A DNA stretch of 64,000 bases from Planktothrix paucivesiculata PCC 9631 (GTDB taxonomy: Bacteria > Cyanobacteriota > Cyanobacteriia > Cyanobacteriales > Microcoleaceae), in contig NZ_LR735018.1 of assembly GCF_900009265.2 (NCBI RefSeq), forward strand, positions 398,387 through 462,386, in the 5' to 3' direction. The notes below the pieces were generated by a model, which saw only the letters and a program-made list of their open reading frames with translations, did no database searches and was not told where the DNA came from. The translations under genes were made by a program, and so were the position numbers. Of this stretch, positions 9,191 through 15,987 are shown one piece after another; within the stretch, counting starts at the first letter, position 1, and every line of letters begins with the position of its first letter.

Positions 9191-10138
9191 TTAAGGCACT
9201 TGAATACCGGGAATATTAACTCTAATCCTGTAAATTGAAGTCTTAGCCGTGATATAAAGACTTTGCCCATCTTCATCTCCCCAAGCACAATTTGCGGGTC
9301 GTTCTGGAGTGACAATTGTTCCTAAATGATTGCCTTGACAATCAAACACCCACACGCCCCCGGCTCCGGTACAATAGATGTTTCCCTGCACATCAATTTT
9401 CATCCCATCCGGTGAACCAGGTTCCTCGATATTCATATCGTGAAAAACACGACTATTAGCCAATGTACCATCAATTTCGACATCAAAAACTCGGATATGA
9501 CGGCATTGGGAATCATCAATATAAAGCTGTTTTTCATCGGGTGAAAATGCTAGACCATTGGGTTTATAAAAATCATCGGCTAGGAGAATTATTTGATTAT
9601 GATCCGGCGTAATTAAATAAACTCCTTGGATGGGTTGTTCCTGTTGTTCTGGTTTAATTCCATAGGGAGGATCGGTAAAATAAATTGCACCGTTACTTTT
9701 AACAATAACATCATTAGGACTATTAAGTTTTTTGCCTTGAAATTGATCGGCTAAAATAGTAATTGTACCGTCTTTTTCGGTGCGGGTAACTCGGCGTGTA
9801 CCGTGTTCGCAAGCAATTAATCGTCCCTGTTTATCTCTAGTCAAACCGTTGGAATTATTACTAGGTTCTCTGAAGATAGTTAACTTACCATCAGTAGTCA
9901 GTTGGAAAATTTTGTTAGCAGGAATATCGCTAAATAGAAGATAGTTTTCTGCTGCGAACCAAACTGGCCCTTCAGTAAATTGAAATCCGGTTGCTACGCG
10001 ATCGATCTTTACTTTCTGAGGAAAGAGATTTCTAAACGCTTGAGATTTGGCTTCTAATCGACCCGATGCAGATTTTTTGGGAAAAGTCGAACCGAGTCGT
10101 TTTATCTGTTTTTTGACCCATTTGGCGATACTTAACAT
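9191..10138 (-). CDS. SMP-30/gluconolactonase-family protein
   Basis: A 315-aa six-bladed beta-propeller lactonase-like protein. Residues matching the divalent-metal site of SMP-30 are present: Glu in FTEGPVW, Asn in PNGLAFSPDE and Asp in SPDGMKID, with a further conserved SPNDV. Family members hydrolyse sugar lactones or other lactones and esters. The N-terminus (about 35 residues) is basic with no clear export signal. It lies between an SDR and a nucleotidyltransferase in a tight operon (27 and 18 bp gaps), so a role in processing a sugar-derived or peptide-linked product is possible but unproven. Confidence 0.9.
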   Translation of the reverse strand: MLSIAKWVKKQIKRLGSTFPKKSASGRLEAKSQAFRNLFPQKVKIDRVATGFQFTEGPVWFAAENYLLFSDIPANKIFQLTTDGKLTIFREPSNNSNGLTRDKQGRLIACEHGTRRVTRTEKDGTITILADQFQGKKLNSPNDVIVKSNGAIYFTDPPYGIKPEQQEQPIQGVYLITPDHNQIILLADDFYKPNGLAFSPDEKQLYIDDSQCRHIRVFDVEIDGTLANSRVFHDMNIEEPGSPDGMKIDVQGNIYCTGAGGVWVFDCQGNHLGTIVTPERPANCAWGDEDGQSLYITAKTSIYRIRVNIPGIQVP

Positions 10139-10165
10139 GATATTTTAGGCAAATAAACAGTGTTT

Positions 10166-11080
10166 TTATTTAGGTGGATGCTGAAATACACGATAATTGT
10201 ACAATGACAATCCCCCATCAATTTTAATGATGCTTCCAGTAGTAAACTGGGAAAAATAGTCAGAAGCTAGATAAACAGCCGCTCTACCAATATAACAAGG
10301 AGCGATCGAACACTTATGTAATAGGGTATATTCATGATCTAAAGGGTTTCCTTTCTCGTCCTCTGCCACCCAACCGGGAGCAATTCCATTTACTCTGATT
10401 CCGTAGGGAGAAAATTCTACCGCTAATTCTTTAATAATCATTCCTAATGCTGCTTTTGAAGAACTATAACTAGGCCAGCGAACAAGTATTTCTTGGTGTA
10501 TAGAAGTCAGAAAAATAATAGCACCCTGAATAGAATTACTTACCATCATTTTGGCGATAAGTTTGGTGAGGTACATCGGCCCAAATATATTGGTTTGAAA
10601 AGTTTTTTGCCATTCTCCCAAATTCAAGTTATTGATCCCAATTGTTTCAAATTGAATGCCTACATTATTGACAAGAATATCAATTATGATTTTATTTTCG
10701 TCCAAAATGCTATATAAATAATCAATATCTTCAGGCTTTGATATGTCTGAAACAAAGCTTTTCACCTTAACTGGATAGGTATTTAATTCTTTTTCCAAGT
10801 TTAAACATTCTTCCTCCACAATATCGGTAAAAAAAATATTTGCGCCTTGTTTAGCCATTTCAATAGCAATACTTCTGCCAATATTTCTTGCTGCTCCGGT
10901 AATCAAGACATTTTTTCCGGCTAAAAGCTGATTATCTAAAACTACCAAAGGCTCTACTGTTTTGACAAAAACTTTTGGTTTGAGAGTAGGCATCGGATTA
11001 AGGAAGGCTTTAGATGCAGCTTTGAAACGAGTTTTGATGTTGTTTAGTCGAGTTTTGAAGTTCATGTTAATATTAGCCAT
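10166..11080 (-). CDS. Short-chain dehydrogenase/reductase
   Basis: A classical SDR of 304 aa with an N-terminal extension of about 50 residues. The cofactor motif is TGAARNIG at 61-68, followed by LVNNVGI, the catalytic Ser in FLTSIH and the YSSSK motif, and a C-terminal IKIDGG. It probably oxidises or reduces a sugar or acyl substrate with NAD(P)H. The basic, poorly conserved N-terminal extension (FKTRLNNIKTRFKAASK) resembles the start of the neighbouring SMP-30 protein in style and may be amphipathic. It begins 4 bp after the upstream glycosyltransferase. Confidence 0.9.
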   Translation of the reverse strand: MANINMNFKTRLNNIKTRFKAASKAFLNPMPTLKPKVFVKTVEPLVVLDNQLLAGKNVLITGAARNIGRSIAIEMAKQGANIFFTDIVEEECLNLEKELNTYPVKVKSFVSDISKPEDIDYLYSILDENKIIIDILVNNVGIQFETIGINNLNLGEWQKTFQTNIFGPMYLTKLIAKMMVSNSIQGAIIFLTSIHQEILVRWPSYSSSKAALGMIIKELAVEFSPYGIRVNGIAPGWVAEDEKGNPLDHEYTLLHKCSIAPCYIGRAAVYLASDYFSQFTTGSIIKIDGGLSLYNYRVFQHPPK

Positions 11081-11084
11081 CTGT

Positions 11085-11783
11085 TTAAATATCTTGACCT
11101 TTAGCGCGGCGGCGGTCTAGTGATACTTTCAAAATCTGAAGATATTCAGTTTGGTATTCGCGTTGTTTAATTCCCTTATTGGTTTCGTGCAGTCGCCGCT
11201 TGGCTACTAATTCGGGTAACATCATCGTCTGGAGTCCTAGCTCTGTAACACGCACCTGCCAACTAGCGAATTCGGCTAATTTCCACTGAGTTTCAAATAA
11301 GCCAACTTGAAAAAAAGAATCCCGTTTGATTAGCAATGCTGAAGGAATATGTCCCGGTACTAATTTAGGAGAAACCTGTAGTTTGGCTTTCAGATTCTCG
11401 GCCAAGTCTGGACTAATAAACTGTTGAACCTGTCCGTATACGACATCAAGATTGGGGTTATTTGTAAATGCTGCCATTTGGTTGGTTAATTTATCTTCTA
11501 CCCAAAAGTCATCTGCATCGAGAAAGGCAAAAAAATCGCCTTTGGCTAATTCTATGCCTCGATTACGAGCCGCCGCCGTACCGCTATTGGCTTGAAAACA
11601 GTATTGCACTGTAGTACCAAAGCGCTTTGCTATTTCTGCACTGCCATCAGTTGAACCATCGTCTACAACAATAATTTCTAGTGGTTGATAGGTTTGAGCT
11701 AGTACGCTTTCGATCGCTTCAGCTAGATACTTTTCACAGTTATAAACTGGAATAATGACACTGACTAAAAAATTATTTTCCAT
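11085..11783 (-). CDS. Family 2 glycosyltransferase
   Basis: A GT-A fold, GT2-family transferase. I choose the ATG at 11783 (MENNFLVSVIIPVYN), because the paralogue upstream starts the same way; a GTG start 18 bp further upstream is possible. Motifs are IIVVDDGSTDGS and the metal-binding FLDADDFW. It contains no membrane segment, so it should act on the cytosolic side. The donor and acceptor are unknown. It is clearly a paralogue of the gene at 11839-12612 (shared PVYNxEKYLxEAI, NSGxAAARNRGI). Both could decorate the same product. Confidence 0.9.
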   Translation of the reverse strand: MENNFLVSVIIPVYNCEKYLAEAIESVLAQTYQPLEIIVVDDGSTDGSAEIAKRFGTTVQYCFQANSGTAAARNRGIELAKGDFFAFLDADDFWVEDKLTNQMAAFTNNPNLDVVYGQVQQFISPDLAENLKAKLQVSPKLVPGHIPSALLIKRDSFFQVGLFETQWKLAEFASWQVRVTELGLQTMMLPELVAKRRLHETNKGIKQREYQTEYLQILKVSLDRRRAKGQDI

Positions 11784-11838
11784 TCGCAGATATCCTGTCA
11801 CTTAATTGTTAAAATTTGTCGGGGAAATTTGGCTTTTT

Positions 11839-12612
11839 TTAAGATATTTTTGGAGTGTTAGGAGGCGCACCCAAGTATTCATTAATAGTTGGCATTCCTG
11901 GCAATAAACTACTGGGAGACGTTCCTTTTTTTCTGCACCTATCAAGATGTTTTTTGAATATCCTAACGAACCCCAACTCAGTTAAAGTTTTCCCCACGGT
12001 CATATTTTCCCGGTGCTTTCGATAAAACAGCGTTACCTGCTTTAAGACAACCTTAGATATACTATTTTCCCAGGCTCTGATAAACCAATCAACATCTTCT
12101 GCGTAGCGTAGAGATTCATCAAATAAGCCAATTTTATCAAAAACTAATTTACGATACAATCCGCTCCCTAAGTTAATGTAATTATAGGGATGATACTCTT
12201 TTTCAAATATCGCTATATTGTCATTTGTCAAGTGATAATTTTTCAGGTTTTGGATTAATCCTTGGACAATTTCTACTGAGGGATTATCTACTAAGTAATT
12301 TACTTGCAGTTTCAGTTTATCATCTGACCATAAATCGTCAACATCCAAGAAGGCAATTACATCCCCATTTGCCATACTTATTCCACGGTTTCGCGCTGCT
12401 GCTGGCCCGCTATTTTCCTGATAAATATAGCGGATACTGTCTTTTAATTGGGCAGCTATTTCCGCAGTTTTATCTGTCGAACCATCATCAATTACAATGA
12501 TTTCTAATGGTTGATAATCCTGATTTTTGACATTTTGAATTGCTTCGGATAGATATTTTTCTCCATTGTAAACGGGGATAATAACGCTAACGAATAATGG
12601 TTGATTCTCCAT
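11839..12612 (-). CDS. Family 2 glycosyltransferase
   Basis: A 257-aa GT2-family enzyme, with SVIIPVYNGEKYL near the start, VIDDGSTDKT for nucleotide-sugar binding, FLDVDDLW as the DxD-like motif, and a C-terminal RYAEDVDWFIRAWE acceptor-side motif. It starts 3 bp after the HprK-like gene stop, so it is co-translated in the same operon. The tail (about residues 225-257) is not shared with its paralogue. Its presence beside a kinase and a PqqD fusion raises the possibility that it glycosylates a peptide or a lipid carrier; neither is shown by the sequence. Confidence 0.9.
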   Translation of the reverse strand: MENQPLFVSVIIPVYNGEKYLSEAIQNVKNQDYQPLEIIVIDDGSTDKTAEIAAQLKDSIRYIYQENSGPAAARNRGISMANGDVIAFLDVDDLWSDDKLKLQVNYLVDNPSVEIVQGLIQNLKNYHLTNDNIAIFEKEYHPYNYINLGSGLYRKLVFDKIGLFDESLRYAEDVDWFIRAWENSISKVVLKQVTLFYRKHRENMTVGKTLTELGFVRIFKKHLDRCRKKGTSPSSLLPGMPTINEYLGAPPNTPKIS

Positions 12613-12615
12613 TGT

Positions 12616-13704
12616 TTATGGCTTTGTAATGAGATCGAAAATTACTTGAGAAATTTGTTCTAAATCAGTACCGAGTTCTAGATAATAACCAGGAACTTTT
12701 TGCAAAACTTGCATCATAATTTGACAAGATTCTTTACCAGAACCTGGTAGTTGAATCATGGTACTCGGTACGAGTGAAGCTAAAGCAGCAGCAGCAGAGG
12801 TAGCTGTTAAGGAGGTATCTGTTTTACCAGTAATGCGGGGAATTAAAACTGCACGGATGGGGAATTTTATCAATATTTTTTCGGGGAAATGTTCATGGAT
12901 GAAATAAAGTGCTTTTTCGTCGGAAAGGCGATCGCTATTACTAATAGCCTGGGCCAGAAATGGTAATCTATCCAGATCATCGGCATTTTTTTTGCCCGTG
13001 TTGTAGATGCTAAATACCGTCGGGGTTGGTTCGGGGGAGATGAGACTGTAATCGTCGCTGGCATAAAAAAGCTGAGAATTCAGGCAAGTTAACGCTGTTG
13101 TCGATTTACCAGAACCTCCTTTTCCGACTAGCAGTACGCCACCTGATGGGAGTCCGACAGCACCAGCATGAACTAGCTGGATGCCGCGCTTACTCATCCA
13201 GACGTTTAAAATTGTCCGTAGCGGCGAACCTTTTTCCCAATAAGGAATTTGTTCGGTTGTTTCAACCCAATAAATTCCTAGATTGCGATCGCTATCTAAC
13301 AGACTAAGCGCAAAAGCACCCCATTGGAAACTGGTATGAATGCGATCGCTATTGTAACCGTGAATTTCTCCGCGCTTGGGATGATGTTGATTCCTCTGCC
13401 AAGGTGGAGGTGGCATTACGGTATTTGTCGAGGCGCTATCCCACAAACAAACTGTAAGTGCTGGATCTGAAAAGGGTTCTGTTTCTAAGTGTCCTAAAGC
13501 GGGGGTCATGTATGGAATTAACGCTTCCCCTGCAAACCGCAACCGAATTTTAAACCCTGCTATGCAGTAAAAACGGTCAATACAACCCTCAGCAGAAACC
13601 TCAGCTTTTTCATATAATTCATAAACAGTATTGAAAAAATCTAAAGGGTCTTTCTGAGCAGTTTGAGCAGAATGATCGGGATTTTCAAATGTATTTGTAA
13701 GCAT
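12616..13704 (-). CDS. HprK-like serine kinase homologue
   Basis: A 362-aa protein whose C-terminal part (about 175-362) resembles the HPr kinase/phosphorylase fold. The P-loop is GKGGSGKST at 194-202, preceded by the HAGAVGLPSGGVLLV strand and followed by the acidic FYASDDYSLI segment at 213-222. No HPr or sugar phosphotransferase gene is present, so the substrate is unlikely to be HPr. HprK homologues of this kind are known as tailoring kinases in some lasso-peptide clusters (paeninodin type) and occur beside PqqD-like genes. Here it follows the PqqD fusion gene across a terminator-like hairpin. Confidence 0.82.
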   Translation of the reverse strand: MLTNTFENPDHSAQTAQKDPLDFFNTVYELYEKAEVSAEGCIDRFYCIAGFKIRLRFAGEALIPYMTPALGHLETEPFSDPALTVCLWDSASTNTVMPPPPWQRNQHHPKRGEIHGYNSDRIHTSFQWGAFALSLLDSDRNLGIYWVETTEQIPYWEKGSPLRTILNVWMSKRGIQLVHAGAVGLPSGGVLLVGKGGSGKSTTALTCLNSQLFYASDDYSLISPEPTPTVFSIYNTGKKNADDLDRLPFLAQAISNSDRLSDEKALYFIHEHFPEKILIKFPIRAVLIPRITGKTDTSLTATSAAAALASLVPSTMIQLPGSGKESCQIMMQVLQKVPGYYLELGTDLEQISQVIFDLITKP

Positions 13705-13741
13705 CTGATTTTTGGGATTCAGCGATAATTATAAAAAAATT

Positions 13742-13760
13742 GGGAGGAAAAACCCCTCCC
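13742..13760 (-). terminator. Intrinsic terminator after the PqqD-fusion gene
   Basis: On the minus strand the stem GGGAGG/CCTCCC with a 7-nt loop is followed by AATTTTTTTA. It lies between the PqqD-fusion stop (13774) and the HprK-like start (13704). A T6 run also follows on the plus strand, so it may act both ways. Partial read-through would give much more PqqD mRNA than kinase and glycosyltransferase mRNA. Confidence 0.82.
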
Positions 13761-13773
13761 TTTTTTGAAAGAA

Positions 13774-14232
13774 TTAAGCTTCAACTTTAGCACTCGGCCA
13801 ACCGATTTGCTCGTCAACTTCATGAATGGGATCTAAAGCCAGTAGTTCTTCCATATCTGTGTATTTTTGTAAGCTGGGAAGTTCAAAGTTCAACTTTTCT
13901 TCATTAGGAATGGTTTGAGTTTTATCGTTGTTTTGGCTTTCTACCGCATCTTTTGTATTGACAACAATCAGTTCTTCCTGCTGTAATTGTTCGATAAAAT
14001 TGTTAACAGCATTTTCAATAACGGTGTGCTCACCCTCATAGTGCTGAATGATTTCTGATACAATATCGCCTCTCGAAAGACCTCTAATCAAACCGTCCCA
14101 AATATCTGCACCGACTTTAACTAAACTAAAATAATCTCCCTGCTCCAAGTTGACGACGACAACTTCACCATCAATGCTTTCATGAACAACTTTCGGAGTA
14201 TTGGCATTAAATTTTTCGCCTGGATTTATCAT
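13774..14232 (-). CDS. PqqD-domain protein fused to leader-like acidic tail
   Basis: A 152-aa protein. Residues 1-92 form a PqqD/RRE-like domain (EVVVVNLEQGDYFSLVKVG, then a helical region ending in QLQQEELIVV). A polar linker (93-114) leads to a tail of about 38 residues with PSLQKYTDMEELL at 119-131, LDPIHEVD at 133-140 and GWP at 144-146. PqqD-type domains bind leader peptides in RiPP pathways, and the tail has the PxLxxYxDxxELL pattern reminiscent of lasso-type leaders. The fusion may therefore be a recognition domain joined to its own substrate (inference). It has its own promoter and terminator. No cyclase or leader protease gene is in the window. Confidence 0.8.
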   Translation of the reverse strand: MINPGEKFNANTPKVVHESIDGEVVVVNLEQGDYFSLVKVGADIWDGLIRGLSRGDIVSEIIQHYEGEHTVIENAVNNFIEQLQQEELIVVNTKDAVESQNNDKTQTIPNEEKLNFELPSLQKYTDMEELLALDPIHEVDEQIGWPSAKVEA

Positions 14233-14282
14233 TTCTGATCTGGTTTTTAGGTGGATTAACTCATTGATATTTAACTATCTTA

Positions 14283-14311
14283 ATCATAGTCTTTCCTTAG
14301 ATAGATGTCAA
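14283..14311 (-). promoter_or_regulatory. Near-consensus sigma70 promoter of the PqqD-fusion gene
   Basis: Read on the minus strand, TTGACA (14311-14306) is separated by exactly 17 nt from TATGAT (14288-14283). The predicted start of transcription near 14276 leaves a leader of about 45 nt before the ATG at 14232. This is the best-matching promoter I saw in the window and predicts strong, largely constitutive expression. Confidence 0.75.
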
Positions 14312-14394
14312 GTTCATTTAAGGTAAATTTTAGATTCGATTCGCAAAAAAATATTGTTTATTTTGACTGAATTTAAAAAAGCCAAATGCTTACC

Positions 14395-14416
14395 CTCCTT
14401 TAAATAGTTAAAGGAG
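14395..14416. terminator. Hairpin between nucleotidyltransferase and PqqD-fusion genes
   Basis: A perfect 9-bp inverted repeat (ctcctttaa/ttaaaggag) with a 4-nt loop. On the minus strand a T6 run follows about 20 nt later, so it is only partly terminator-like. It would separate the transcript of the 14487-15719 gene from the promoter at 14283-14311. Confidence 0.55.
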
Positions 14417-14486
14417 CAAAATTCCTATTTTAAGAAGTTGGTAGATGATACACAAATAGCTTTTAGGAAATTGAAGCAATGTTCAG

Positions 14487-15719
14487 TTATTTCTTAACTC
14501 TTTTGACGACCTGCTCTATTATTAACCGCAGGGGTCGCAGTAGATAGTAAATAAAAGCGGGAAATTTTGCTAAGGGAAGTACCAACCAATCGGTCGTTGT
14601 TGGTGTCATTGCAACCTTCAAAAAGTATCGCACCCGATCTTGAAATTGTTCTCTTACTTTGAGATGAAAGCGGGTCGTTGAACCATCTTTAAACGAACTA
14701 TCGACTTGAGAACAAAGCTGCTTGTATACTTGATCAGCTAGGGATTCAACCTCTGGATCGGCTTGTATTTTTTGCAGAATATCCTGGGGTAGAATTGTTC
14801 CTAAAAGATTATGGGCAAGTATTAGACCTAAAAATAGCATTCGTTGACCGCCTTTCTGAGTCGCTTTCTCAATTAATTTTGACCAATCTAATTGGGGATG
14901 AGAGCGAATATATTCAGCTAAATCACAGATGCGAGCCAGTTGTGTCCAACACTCTTTAGTTCCGTGTCCTGTAATTGCTAATACTGCATTTTCTGGTGCT
15001 AAATTCGGTATAGTTTTTCCAGCAATAACAACAGAATCTAAGTTTTCCCATAACCCCTGATCATCAATAGGAAAAGAAAAATACTTCGGCATAATTCCCC
15101 AGTGAAGTTCTACCAATATTTCTTTCTGGGGGTGAAGAAATGGATAGGCAGCTTCGCGGACAAATTGATAGATTTGATCCGATTGCAAAAACACTTTTTC
15201 CTGTTCCGGTGTTAACTCAACACGCTCAATTTTCATCCCATATCCCTCAGATAAAAACAGCGCCTTTGACCGTTCAATATCTTGAGAATGAATGAGAATA
15301 TCTAAATCGCTGAACTGTCGCAGCAGCAAATTACCATAGGCAGAAGCAGCTAAAACAGGCCCCTTAAAAGGAAGAATTGGGATTCCTTGTATTTCAAACA
15401 AATTCAACAATCTGACCAGTTCACCACTCAATAATAGGCTTTTACGGGTATTAAACTGAAACTCTATTTTTAACTTTTTTAAAGTTAGTTTGGGAACCAT
15501 TTCAGGACAAATCGCGTTCAGATTCGAGTATAAAAGTGGCATCACCTTATGTTGATTTGCCATTTGTATCAACTCAGCCCAATCTATATTTTCTTGTAGT
15601 AGATTTTTCAGTCGCTGTCTGCTTTCGGTGTCTACCTGAGTGTTAGCACAAATTAGCAATATTTCTAATTCTGGCGAAATTTGCACCAACGAAGACCAAC
15701 TAGATGATTTTAGTAACAT
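14487..15719 (-). CDS. NTP_transf_5-type nucleotidyltransferase
   Basis: A 410-aa member of the uncharacterised nucleotidyltransferase family, with an apparently intact active site: FKGPVLA (118-124), the metal-binding SDLDILI with Asp138 and Asp140, and VELHW (203-207). The C-terminal end is basic and partly hydrophobic (about 375-410, FIYYLLRPLRLIIEQ), suggesting membrane association. Homologues occur with PqqD and HprK-like genes, and a nucleotidyltransferase of this general kind is a known lasso-peptide tailoring enzyme (pseudomycoidin type). It is first in the minus-strand block and 254 bp from the PqqD fusion gene, so it may be a separate transcript. Confidence 0.85.
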   Translation of the reverse strand: MLLKSSSWSSLVQISPELEILLICANTQVDTESRQRLKNLLQENIDWAELIQMANQHKVMPLLYSNLNAICPEMVPKLTLKKLKIEFQFNTRKSLLLSGELVRLLNLFEIQGIPILPFKGPVLAASAYGNLLLRQFSDLDILIHSQDIERSKALFLSEGYGMKIERVELTPEQEKVFLQSDQIYQFVREAAYPFLHPQKEILVELHWGIMPKYFSFPIDDQGLWENLDSVVIAGKTIPNLAPENAVLAITGHGTKECWTQLARICDLAEYIRSHPQLDWSKLIEKATQKGGQRMLFLGLILAHNLLGTILPQDILQKIQADPEVESLADQVYKQLCSQVDSSFKDGSTTRFHLKVREQFQDRVRYFLKVAMTPTTTDWLVLPLAKFPAFIYYLLRPLRLIIEQVVKRVKK

Positions 15720-15987
15720 TTGGCTCCACTTGTCTGGCTATAAATTGATTAATAACTTCAGGTTATTGGTTAACCCAAGTTACGAGTAATAACTATGCGG
15801 ATATTCCCTGATTAGAATATAACCCAATTAGTGCTGAGATTATCTCTAATATGACAAGCCTGAAAAAATCCCATAATATTTGAGATTTATCAGCCCAAAC
15901 AACATCTTCAATCTTTAGATAGATAACACCAATCAAAAATCCAGGTTAAAATTAAAGTGTTGTCTAAAGTTTTATCTCAAAATTATT

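Noticed and set aside
8072-15719. Complete lasso-peptide biosynthetic cluster
   Set aside because: There is no asparagine-synthetase-like cyclase, transglutaminase-like protease or ABC exporter gene; only recognition and tailoring-type genes are present.
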